Below, in pieces: positions 7,502-14,151 of a DNA stretch of 18,881 nt; position 1 is the first letter of the stretch; each line of letters starts with the position of its first letter. Below the pieces are notes generated by a model that had not been told where the DNA came from, did not search any database, and saw nothing but the letters and a program-made list of their open reading frames with translations. Location: the NCBI GenBank assembly GCA_031261245.1, contig JAISKU010000049.1, positions 1 through 18,881 of the forward strand, given 5' to 3'. This stretch comes from Oscillospiraceae bacterium (GTDB taxonomy: Bacteria; Bacillota; Clostridia; Oscillospirales; Oscillospiraceae). The translations under genes were made by a program, and so were the position numbers.

Positions 7502-8125
7502 ATGAGCAAATTTGTTATTGCCCTTAGCCGTGAGTACGGCAGCGGGGGGCGCGACATCGGCAAGCAGCTCGCGGAGGAGCTCGACATCGGCAGCTACGAC
7601 AAGTCGATAATCAAGCTGACGGCGGAAAAAAGCGGACTCGCTCCCGGCTACGTCGAGGAGAGCGAGGAGAAGGTCGCGAACAATTTTCTGTACAACGTGC
7701 AGTACTCGTCGTCGTACCCGAGCATTGATTCCATTGTGTACTACGAGACGCCCACAAACGACAAGATGTTCATCGCTCAGTCCGCGGTCATACGCGAGCT
7801 CGCGGATAAGGAGAGCTGCGTGATCATCGGGCGCTGCGCCGATTACGTGCTGCGCAACGCGGAAAACCTCGTGCGCGTCTTTATACGCGCGGACATTACG
7901 GAGCGCGCAAAACGCGCGGTGGAGCTGTACGGGCTCACCGAGAAAAACGCCGAGGCAACAGTCCGCAAGACGGACAAAAGCCGCGCGAACTACTACAAAT
8001 ACTACACAAATCGCGCATGGGGCGCGCCGGAGAACGCGGATATCATGATAAACTCCACGTTTACGGGGGTTGACGGCGCCGTGGCGATTATCAAGACGAT
8101 GCTGAAGGAAAAGGGTCTGGTCTGA
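7502..8125 (+). CDS. Cytidylate-kinase-like family protein
   Basis: A P-loop kinase-like protein of 207 residues belonging to the cytidylate kinase-like family (PF13189 type) common in Clostridia, distinct from true Cmk. The sequence shows ALSREYGSGGRDIGKQLAEEL at the N-terminus, where the glycine-rich loop departs from the classical GxxGxGKS form. IIGRCADYVL comes at about 108-117, and a lid-like segment with DKSRANYYKYYT follows (about 160-170) with Arg and Lys for phosphate binding. Nucleoside monophosphate phosphorylation is the expected reaction but has not been shown for most members. The start is fixed by GGAGGG at 7491-7496. It has its own promoter and is followed by a strong hairpin terminator, so it is probably a single-gene transcript. 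Confidence 0.9.
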   Translation: MSKFVIALSREYGSGGRDIGKQLAEELDIGSYDKSIIKLTAEKSGLAPGYVEESEEKVANNFLYNVQYSSSYPSIDSIVYYETPTNDKMFIAQSAVIRELADKESCVIIGRCADYVLRNAENLVRVFIRADITERAKRAVELYGLTEKNAEATVRKTDKSRANYYKYYTNRAWGAPENADIMINSTFTGVDGAVAIIKTMLKEKGLV

Positions 8126-8142
8126 GAGCTGTAAACCGCACG

Positions 8143-8176
8143 AATCACCCCGCGTATAATACGCGGGGTGATTTTT
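8143..8176 (+). terminator. Strong hairpin terminator after the cytidylate-kinase-like gene
   Basis: A perfect stem of at least 13 bp (8143-8155 with 8161-8173, loop of five bases at 8156-8160) is followed by a T-tract (8172-8176). The GGGGTGAT in the 3' arm (8165-8172) doubles as the likely ribosome binding site of the next gene, whose ATG is at 8177, so readthrough RNA would hide that site in the hairpin. Confidence 0.85.
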
Positions 8177-8641
8177 ATGCCGACATATGACCGCGCGGCC
8201 GCCGTGGCCTACGCGCACAGGTACGCGCTCGCGCCGAACGGGGCGTATTACAGCTTTGAAAAGCTCGGCGGCGACTGCACGAGCTTCGTCTCGCAGTGCC
8301 TGTACGCCGGGTTTCCGGAGATGAACTACTCGCGCGCGGGGTGGTACTACAACAGCGTGTCGAGCCGCAGCCCGTCATGGAGCGGCGTGGAGTTTCTGCG
8401 CGACTTCCTCGTGTCCGGCGGCGCGCGACCCGGCCCCGCGGCGCGGGAATCGGAGCCGCAGGACGTTGCGGCGGGGGATATCGTGCAGCTCTCGTTTGAC
8501 GGGGGCGCGTTCTCGCACTCGCTCTTCGTCGTCGAGGTCACGCGGACGGATATCCTCGTCGCGACGCACAGCTATAACGCGGATTACAGGCCGCTCGGCA
8601 GCTATGAGTACAGGCGCGCGCGGGCGCTGCGCGTTCTGTAA
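8177..8641 (+). CDS. Amidase_6-domain protein (putative papain-like amidase)
   Basis: A 154-residue protein matching the putative amidase domain (Amidase_6, PF12671 type), a cysteine hydrolase-like family of Firmicutes. It has YDRAAAVAYAHRYA near the start, then GGDCTSFVSQCLYAGF, where Cys34 is the likely nucleophile. GWYYNS and SPSWSGVEFLRDFL follow, then DIVQLSF and FSHSLFVVE with His114 as the likely base. No signal peptide is seen, which is odd for a cell-wall type hydrolase and suggests a cytoplasmic role or non-classical export. An in-frame GTG at 8168 exists but lies in the terminator stem; ATG 8177 follows GGGGTGAT at good spacing. It lies directly after the terminator of the kinase-like gene, so expression needs either readthrough or a start within the previous gene. 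Confidence 0.88.
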   Translation: MPTYDRAAAVAYAHRYALAPNGAYYSFEKLGGDCTSFVSQCLYAGFPEMNYSRAGWYYNSVSSRSPSWSGVEFLRDFLVSGGARPGPAARESEPQDVAAGDIVQLSFDGGAFSHSLFVVEVTRTDILVATHSYNADYRPLGSYEYRRARALRVL

Positions 8642-8648
8642 AAAAGGG

Positions 8649-8677
8649 TGGAAAGCCTCGGCGGTTTGTGGTATACT
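8649..8677 (+). promoter_or_regulatory. Probable extended -10 promoter of the HD-domain gene
   Basis: TGGAAA (8649-8654), a 17-base spacer, and TATACT (8672-8677) preceded by TGG, an extended -10 of the same form as at 7432-7460. The AAGGAG ribosome site and ATG 8709 follow about 20 to 32 bases later. Confidence 0.6.
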
Positions 8678-8708
8678 GCGAAAAAACGCAAAAAAGGAGC
8701 CGATACAT

Positions 8709-9263
8709 ATGATACCGACACCCGCCGAGGCGCAAGCGATTTTGGAGAAGTACAACAAGGAGGCGTACCACCTGCACCACGCGCGCGTCGTGTCGGGCGT
8801 GATGCGGCACTTCGCCGCCGAGTACGACCCGGGGCGCGAGGAGTTCTGGGCTGTCGTCGGGCTGCTGCACGATATCGACTTTGAGCTGTATCCGGAGGAG
8901 CACTGCGTAAAGGGCGAGGAGCTTCTGCGTGAGAACGGCGTAGACGAGAGCATAATCCACGCGACGATGTCCCACGGCTACGGCATCGCGCCGACGCCGC
9001 ACGCGCCGGAGAATGTCATGGAAAAGATACTTTTCGCCGCCGACGAGCTCACGGGGCTTATCGGCGCGGTCGCGATAATGCGGCCGTCGGGGAGCGTGTC
9101 CGACCTCGAGCTGCCGAGCGTGAAGAAGAAGTACAAGGACAAGAAATTCGCCGCCGGGTGCTCGCGCGAGGTGATCGCGCGGGGCGCGGAGGAGCTCGGC
9201 TGGACGCTCGAGGAGCTCATTGAGCGCACGATACTCGCAATGAGGACGGTCGAGGGGCTGTGA
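8709..9263 (+). CDS. HD-domain phosphohydrolase-like protein
   Basis: A soluble protein of 184 residues with an HD metal-dependent phosphohydrolase domain. The metal ligands that can be seen are His24 in HLHHARVV, the His54-Asp55 pair in GLLHDIDFE, His84 and His89 in HATMSHG, and Asp112 in FAADELTGL. The substrate is unknown; relatives act on nucleotides, and many in Clostridia are annotated only as HDIG-type hydrolases. The frame is open further upstream through the amidase gene, but the AAGGAG at 8694-8699 and a promoter-like element place the start at 8709. Its stop codon is immediately followed by the 16S-like tandem array, and the next gene converges from the other side. Confidence 0.9.
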   Translation: MIPTPAEAQAILEKYNKEAYHLHHARVVSGVMRHFAAEYDPGREEFWAVVGLLHDIDFELYPEEHCVKGEELLRENGVDESIIHATMSHGYGIAPTPHAPENVMEKILFAADELTGLIGAVAIMRPSGSVSDLELPSVKKKYKDKKFAAGCSREVIARGAEELGWTLEELIERTILAMRTVEGL

Positions 9264-9456
9264 GGTTGGGTTGACTCCCGCAATGAGCGCAACCCGAGGG
9301 TGGGTTGACTCCCGCAATGAGCGCAACCTGAAGTTGGGTTGACTCCCGCAACGGGCGCAACACGAGGGTGGGTTGACTCCCGCAACGGGCGCAACCCGAG
9401 GGTGGGTTGACTCCCGCAACCTGAGGGTGGGTTAACTCCCGCAACGAGCGCAACAC
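9264..9456. repeat. Tandem array of six 34-bp units resembling a conserved 16S rRNA segment
   Basis: Six units begin at 9268, 9302, 9336, 9370, 9404 and 9429. The first five starts are exactly 34 bases apart; unit 5 is shortened by 9 bases. The unit core reads GGGTTGACTCCCGC followed by AAYGRGCGCAAC. This resembles the stretch around E. coli 16S positions 1080-1110 (GGGTTAAGTCCCGC, then AACGAGCGCAACCC). Unit 1 differs from it at 3 of 31 positions by my alignment from memory. In unit 6 a 26-base run has a single difference. Each unit can also form a short GGGTTG/CAACCC hairpin. The array fills the space between two converging genes, starting at the HD-gene stop. Minus-strand ORFs through it change frame with every unit and are not genes. 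Confidence 0.9.
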
Positions 9457-9466
9457 GCGCCGTTTC

Positions 9467-10342
9467 TCACACTCCCGTCAAGTCCCACAGGGGGATATAC
9501 GCCTGCTCGTCGCCGGGCGGATCCTGATAAAAGCCGTCCTCGATGCGCGAGTCCATGAGATAGCCCACCGCCGCGTCGTGCTCCGCGCGCGTGAGCTGGC
9601 GGTTGGGCTCCGGGCGCTCCGGCGCGCAGACCGGCGTGTACTGGCTCATCAGCGAGAACAGCACGTCGCCGGGCGCGAACGTCTCCGCGACCCAGTCTAT
9701 GACGCGGAACGTGTTCTCAAGCTCCCCCGGAAGTACAAGGTGGCGTATCAGCACGCCGCGCCGCAGCAGGCCGTCCCCGCCGAGAACGTACCGCCCCGTC
9801 TGGCGGAACATCTCGCGCAGGGCGGCCTTTGCCGCGTCGGGATAGTCCGGCGCGGCGGAATAGCGCGCGGCCGGTTCGGTGAGGGCGTATTTCATGTCCG
9901 GCATGTAGATTTGAACCTTGCCCTCGAGCGTTTTTAGCGTCCCGACGGACTCGTACCCCGACGAATTCCAGACGACGGGCGCCGCAAGCGGCTCCGCCAG
10001 CGAATCGGCGATTGCCGCCGCGAAGTGCGTCGGGGTGACGAGGTTGATGTTGTGCGCGCCCTGCGCGATAAGCTCGAGGTATATCTCCCGCAGGCGCGAC
10101 GGCGTGACGGTTTTGCCGACGCCGCCGACGCTTATCTCGCGGTTCTGGCAGTAGACGCACCGCAGCGCGCAGCCGCAGAAAAACACCGTGCCGGAGCCGT
10201 TTTCGCCGGAGATGCAAGGCTCCTCCCACATGTGGAGCGCCGCGCGGGCGATTTTCGGGTCCGTACCGGCGCGGCAGAGGCCGTCGCCCGCGCCGGCGGA
10301 GCGCGCGGCGTTGCACCCGCGCGGGCAGAGGTTGCAGATCAC
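9467..10342 (-). CDS. PflX-like radical SAM protein (PflA homologue)
   Basis: Radical SAM enzyme of the COG1313/PflX group, homologous to pyruvate formate-lyase activating enzymes; 291 residues. The radical SAM cluster motif is C58-ALR-C62-VY-C65 inside FFCGCALRCVYCQN. A second cysteine cluster sits at the N-terminus (CNLCPRGC and GLCRAG, residues 3-23), as usual in this group. Conserved NLVTPTHF (about 99-106) and YMPDMKYA follow. The start is a GTG at 10340-10342, with GAGG upstream. It lies 10 bases after the molybdoenzyme beta subunit gene on the same strand, so the three genes very likely form one operon. No glycyl radical enzyme is encoded in this window, so its substrate is unknown. 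The gene ends just beyond the 16S-like array; no clear terminator was found. Confidence 0.92.
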   Translation of the reverse strand: MICNLCPRGCNAARSAGAGDGLCRAGTDPKIARAALHMWEEPCISGENGSGTVFFCGCALRCVYCQNREISVGGVGKTVTPSRLREIYLELIAQGAHNINLVTPTHFAAAIADSLAEPLAAPVVWNSSGYESVGTLKTLEGKVQIYMPDMKYALTEPAARYSAAPDYPDAAKAALREMFRQTGRYVLGGDGLLRRGVLIRHLVLPGELENTFRVIDWVAETFAPGDVLFSLMSQYTPVCAPERPEPNRQLTRAEHDAAVGYLMDSRIEDGFYQDPPGDEQAYIPLWDLTGV

Positions 10343-10352
10343 GCCTTTTTCC

Positions 10353-11165
10353 TCACTTTTTGTCCAAGGGGATATCGCCGAGGTTCACGTCCTGCGTCGC
10401 GTCCACGGCGTCGAAGTTCTTTGTCGCGAAGCCCTTCGCCTCGATCACGACGTCGTATTTGCCCTCCGCGAGGTCGGTGAACCAGAAGTCGCCGAACTCG
10501 TCCGTCGCTATGTGGTACGTCTTGCCGCCGTTCGTCGCGCGGACCTTTGCGCCCTCGATCACGTCCTTTTCCACGGGGTCGTAGACCGTGCCCGCGATGA
10601 AGCGGCCGGGGATATTGCGATAAAACACCTTGGGGCGCAGGCCCGTCTCGGGGTTTCGCACCGTGGAGCCGACGATGAAGTCCTGAAGCTCCGCCTCTTC
10701 GCCGAAGCCGAGCGCGTCCGTCGGGCACGCCTCAACACAGCGCGGGAGCTTGTAGCCGTTGTCGAGCAGGTGCGCGCAACCCGTGCACTTCTGGCAGATT
10801 TTCAGCTCCTCATTGAAGTAAATCGCCTCATACGGGCACGCGGCCTGACACGCTTTGCAGCCGACGCACTTCTCCGGGTCGAGGATCACGAGCCCATCGT
10901 CGCGGCGGTACAGCGCGCCGTGTTTGCAGACGTCGATGCACGCCGCTCTTTCGCAGTGGTTGCACAGCTCCGTGACGTAGTGGATTTTCACCTTGGGGAT
11001 CGTGCCGCCGACGTGCTCGCGCAGCTTTGCCCAGAACTGGCCGATCTCCGGCTGGGGCTTCGCGTAGGGCGTCCAGTCGTTGCCGACGTGCTCATCCTTG
11101 CAGGCGAGCTGGCAGTTATAGCAGCCGTTGCACTTGGACACGTCAACGGTGAATACTTTTGACAT
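10353..11165 (-). CDS. Molybdoenzyme iron-sulfur subunit with C-terminal Cna-B-like domain
   Basis: Electron-transfer beta subunit of a DMSO-reductase-family enzyme, 270 residues. Four cysteine groups are visible: C12/15/18/22, C68/71/76/80, C100/103/106/110 and C124/127/143/147, enough for four [4Fe-4S] clusters in the DmsB pattern. From about residue 188 the protein changes to a beta-sandwich of the carboxypeptidase-regulatory/Cna-B kind (GRFIAGTVYDP, then GKYDVVIEAKGF). That combination, a ferredoxin-like part plus a small beta-sandwich tail, is known from the small subunit of pyrogallol-phloroglucinol transhydroxylase (BthL) of Pelobacter acidigallici. No signal peptide or membrane helix is seen, so the complex should be cytoplasmic. 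ATG 11165 follows AGGAGG, 12 bases after the alpha gene. Confidence 0.92.
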   Translation of the reverse strand: MSKVFTVDVSKCNGCYNCQLACKDEHVGNDWTPYAKPQPEIGQFWAKLREHVGGTIPKVKIHYVTELCNHCERAACIDVCKHGALYRRDDGLVILDPEKCVGCKACQAACPYEAIYFNEELKICQKCTGCAHLLDNGYKLPRCVEACPTDALGFGEEAELQDFIVGSTVRNPETGLRPKVFYRNIPGRFIAGTVYDPVEKDVIEGAKVRATNGGKTYHIATDEFGDFWFTDLAEGKYDVVIEAKGFATKNFDAVDATQDVNLGDIPLDKK

Positions 11166-11177
11166 CTTTTCTTCCTC

Positions 11178-13958
11178 CTAATTTTTCATCCAGCCGTCGA
11201 GACACACGCCCGTGGCAACGTCCACCTTGCGCGCGAATGCCTCCGGGTGAGCCGACCGCCAGCCGTCCATCTCCGCGTCCGTGACGGCGGCGATATCGAC
11301 GAGAAAGCCGCTTATCACCATGCCCGTGACCTTGTCCGAGGTTATCGCGTGCGGCGAGATGAGGTTGATTGCCCCGCCGCGGTCAATCGCCTCGGCGTCG
11401 ATCGGGTCAAAGCGCGAGCCGTGATCGACGTACACGACGCCGGGAATCAGGCGCTGGGTCGGATATGCGGCGCACAGCACGGCGCCGCGGTCGTTGAACA
11501 CCTTTACGATGTCGCCGAACGCGATCCCGCGCTCCCGCGCCGTGTCGGGGTGGAGCCACGCGGGCTCATACTGATAGCCGTCGCGCGCGCGGATTTTCAT
11601 CGTGTTTATCTCGCGGTTCCACGTGATGTCGTCGAGCTGCGCGTGGAAGCGCCAGCGCCCGTGGTTCGACATGCACAGTAGCGGATACGTCTTTGCGCGC
11701 TCTCCGCCGCGGCGCTCGTCGTGGTTTTCGCTGCGCTCCACCCACTTGGGGTACGGCGGGCGCTCCGGGTCGTCGGGGAAATATTTTTCGATCGCCGTGG
11801 ACGTGAATTCGAGCTTGCCCGTCGGCGTCGTAAGCGGGTTTTTCTCCGGATCGACGGCGAACGTGCTTATCCCGACGGCTCTCTTGTGCACCTCGGGGTC
11901 GACGGGGATGACGAAGATGTCCTTTTTGTGGAACTCGTCCTCCTTGTCGAGGTGGGCAACGCCGGAGCCCTGCCAGAACAGCTCGATGACGCGCTTGACC
12001 GACATCTCGTCGCCCGTGTAGGCGTTGTACACGTCCTCGCCGAGCTTTTTCGCGACGGCGGCCACGCAGTCAAAGTCGTTGAGGGACTCGCCCACGGGCG
12101 GACAGGCGGGGTACTCGTGATACACCGAGGTGAACACGCCGCCGCCGGCGTCGTCCGCGATGTCCTCCATCTCAAACTTCGTCGCGACGGGGAGAATGAT
12201 GTCCGCGAGGTAGCAGTCGTTCTCAAGCCACGGGTGCTGCGCCACGACGCACTCTATCTCCTCGCTGCGCAGCGCCTTGACGAAGTTGAAGCCGTCGTTC
12301 CAGCACGTGACCATGCACGGGGAGTCCGTCCAGATCATGTGTATGCGCGAGCAGCCGGGGGCGGGGAACTCGTGCTTCGTCCACTGCTCCTCCGCCGGGC
12401 CGCAGAACGATTTGAGGCCCCACCACTCGATGTGGTCTTTCAATATCGCGTCGTGAACCATGCACTTCGGAATCGACTGCTGCGGGGCGAGGCCGTCCGT
12501 CGTGAGCGACTTGAATTCGCGTATGGCCTCCTCCACGGCGTCGCCGTCTGTTTCGCCGCGCATCTGCGCGAGCTTGCGGAAGCTGTTCGCCACGTTGTCG
12601 GAGCCGCCGATATTGCCCTTCATCAGCGCCTGCTGCGCCATGAACGCCTCGTCAAACACCTCGCCCTCCGCGACGGGCGTCGGTACGAGGTCACAGCGTA
12701 TGGGTACGTTGATGACGGCCTCGCCCTGGTACGGCATGGTGTACGGCTCCGTGTGCAGATGCCACTCGAGCCACTTCGCCTGGTGTACGCCGGGCTTGCC
12801 GAGCCCCTGCATACCGAGCAGAATTGATTGCAGGCGCGCGGGCTCCGTCGAGAACGGGCCGCGTATGCCCGGGCCGCCGTTGCCGATGGAGATGCTCGTC
12901 ACTTTTTTGCCCCATGCGCGCGCGAGCGCCTTTATAGTCCACTCCGGCACGCCGCACTTTTCCGACGCCCACGCGGGCGTCTTCGGCTCTCCGTCCTCAC
13001 GGCCGAGCACGTAGTCGAAGAAAGGCTCCGTCCCGACGGCGTGCGTCGCGACGTATTCCTTGTCGTATGTGCCGTTTGTCAGCCAGACGTGCGCGATAGC
13101 GAGGTACAGCGCCGCGTCCGTGTTCGGCAGCACGGGTATCCACTTGTCGGCGTTGCGGCAGGCGGAGTAGTTGAGCGCGGGGTCTACAAATACGTATTTC
13201 ACGCCGAGAGAGTGTATCCACGACGACAGGCGGCTGGCGAGATAGCCGTCGAAGCCGACGGACGTCGTCTCCGGATCCGCCGCCCAGAAGAGCAGCATCT
13301 CGGAGTGCTGCGCGATGTCCGGCCAGACGTTGCCGGAGGGTTGCATCTCGCCGACGGGCTCTCCGCCCCAGACGTTTTTGCTGCCCCAGGCGTAGCCCTC
13401 CCACGAGTCCATGTTGCGCATCTGGATCGTGTAGCCGCCGAGCAGCGACAGCAGCCGGTTTGCGCAGCCGTGGGAGGGCGCGACGTGCTTGCCCTCGCCG
13501 TGCATGTCCGCCTCCGACAGCACTGCCGTCATCCCGTACTTCTCGCGCGTGCGCAGAAGCTCGTCCGCGATCAGCTGCGCCGCCTCGTCCCACGAGATGC
13601 GCTCATAGCCGCTTTTGCCGCGGTTTTGCGTGTTGCGCTCACCCTTTGGATCCCAGTCCACGCGCTTTAGCGGCCAGCGCACGCGGTTTTCGGAGTAGAC
13701 GCGCTTTTTGTACGTCATGAAGTAGCAGCCGGGCAGCGTGTGCCGCGGCGGGGAAAAGGAGCTTCCGTGGGCATTGAGCTTCCACGGATTTTTGTCGTCC
13801 CAGTCGATGTAGTCCTCGTATTGCAGGGGGCGGATACGCGTCATTTTGCCGTCCTTGTCCGATTCAACGACCGTGGGGAGGCCGCTGCGTGGGCCGAGAA
13901 GGCTCGCCGCCTTGAATACGCGCCTGTTGGCCCGGATATCGATGGATTTCTGTGCCAC
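11178..13958 (-). CDS. Molybdopterin oxidoreductase alpha subunit, pyrogallol transhydroxylase-like
   Basis: Catalytic subunit of a molybdenum bis-MGD enzyme of the DMSO reductase family, 926 residues. The region before residue 165 has only one cysteine (Cys78), so the usual N-terminal [4Fe-4S] site is absent. The molybdenum region reads NMDSWEGYAWG: Asp184-Ser185-Trp186 matches, as I recall it, the Asp174-Ser175 pair of the Pelobacter acidigallici enzyme, with His153 at the distance expected for its His144. Downstream are pterin-binding blocks (GNGGPGIRGP at about 357, HPWLENDCYLADIILPVATKFE at about 582, and a C-terminal molydopterin-dinucleotide domain from about 755, NHGRWRFHAQ). There is no Tat signal, so it is cytoplasmic. 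The start is GTG with GGAGGG at good spacing. Substrate is inferred: a trihydroxybenzene or related polyphenol; a catechol-type dehydroxylase is the main alternative. Confidence 0.88.
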   Translation of the reverse strand: MAQKSIDIRANRRVFKAASLLGPRSGLPTVVESDKDGKMTRIRPLQYEDYIDWDDKNPWKLNAHGSSFSPPRHTLPGCYFMTYKKRVYSENRVRWPLKRVDWDPKGERNTQNRGKSGYERISWDEAAQLIADELLRTREKYGMTAVLSEADMHGEGKHVAPSHGCANRLLSLLGGYTIQMRNMDSWEGYAWGSKNVWGGEPVGEMQPSGNVWPDIAQHSEMLLFWAADPETTSVGFDGYLASRLSSWIHSLGVKYVFVDPALNYSACRNADKWIPVLPNTDAALYLAIAHVWLTNGTYDKEYVATHAVGTEPFFDYVLGREDGEPKTPAWASEKCGVPEWTIKALARAWGKKVTSISIGNGGPGIRGPFSTEPARLQSILLGMQGLGKPGVHQAKWLEWHLHTEPYTMPYQGEAVINVPIRCDLVPTPVAEGEVFDEAFMAQQALMKGNIGGSDNVANSFRKLAQMRGETDGDAVEEAIREFKSLTTDGLAPQQSIPKCMVHDAILKDHIEWWGLKSFCGPAEEQWTKHEFPAPGCSRIHMIWTDSPCMVTCWNDGFNFVKALRSEEIECVVAQHPWLENDCYLADIILPVATKFEMEDIADDAGGGVFTSVYHEYPACPPVGESLNDFDCVAAVAKKLGEDVYNAYTGDEMSVKRVIELFWQGSGVAHLDKEDEFHKKDIFVIPVDPEVHKRAVGISTFAVDPEKNPLTTPTGKLEFTSTAIEKYFPDDPERPPYPKWVERSENHDERRGGERAKTYPLLCMSNHGRWRFHAQLDDITWNREINTMKIRARDGYQYEPAWLHPDTARERGIAFGDIVKVFNDRGAVLCAAYPTQRLIPGVVYVDHGSRFDPIDAEAIDRGGAINLISPHAITSDKVTGMVISGFLVDIAAVTDAEMDGWRSAHPEAFARKVDVATGVCLDGWMKN

Positions 13959-13995
13959 TGCTTTCCCTCCTTGCCTTTACCGTGATATTGCTTCC

Positions 13996-14023
13996 ATTAT
14001 ACATGTTTTCGGGCGGAATACAA
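13996..14023 (-). promoter_or_regulatory. Probable promoter of the molybdoenzyme operon
   Basis: On the minus strand a perfect TATAAT (14001-13996) lies 16 bases after TTGTAT (14023-14018). The start codon follows about 38 bases downstream after GGAGGG. A perfect 12-base palindrome, CGAAAATTTTCG at 14038-14049, lies 14 bases upstream of the -35 and could be an activator or repressor site. Confidence 0.65.
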
Positions 14024-14037
14024 ACAAGTTTATTTGC

Positions 14038-14124
14038 CGAAAATTTTCGCCGTTTTGTGGGCAGAGTGCCGAACGGCGCACCACGCGCGCCGCCGCGACA
14101 TAACATGTCGGGTGAGTACCTCAC
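14038..14124. promoter_or_regulatory. Cluster of palindromes in the divergent intergenic region
   Basis: Three dyads lie between the divergent molybdoenzyme operon and the DUF4474 gene: CGAAAATTTTCG at 14038-14049; CGACAT-AAC-ATGTCG at 14096-14110; and GTGAG-TAC-CTCAC at 14112-14124. The last two adjoin each other. They have the size of regulator binding sites. No gene for a transcription factor is present in this window, so the regulator is unknown. Confidence 0.4.
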
Positions 14125-14151
14125 ACAAAACAACGAAACGGAGTAAAATTT

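Noticed and set aside
9264..9456. CRISPR array
   Set aside because: Units are directly adjacent and carry no unique spacers; similarity to 16S explains them better.
9217..9456. Minus-strand ORFs with repeated CGSQP/GVNP peptide phrases
   Set aside because: They are read-outs of the 34-bp repeat, whose length is not a multiple of three, so the phrases shift frame with each unit.
11721..12827. 368-codon plus-strand open frame inside the molybdoenzyme alpha gene
   Set aside because: Shadow of a well-recognised gene on the other strand; no ribosome site and no recognisable domain.
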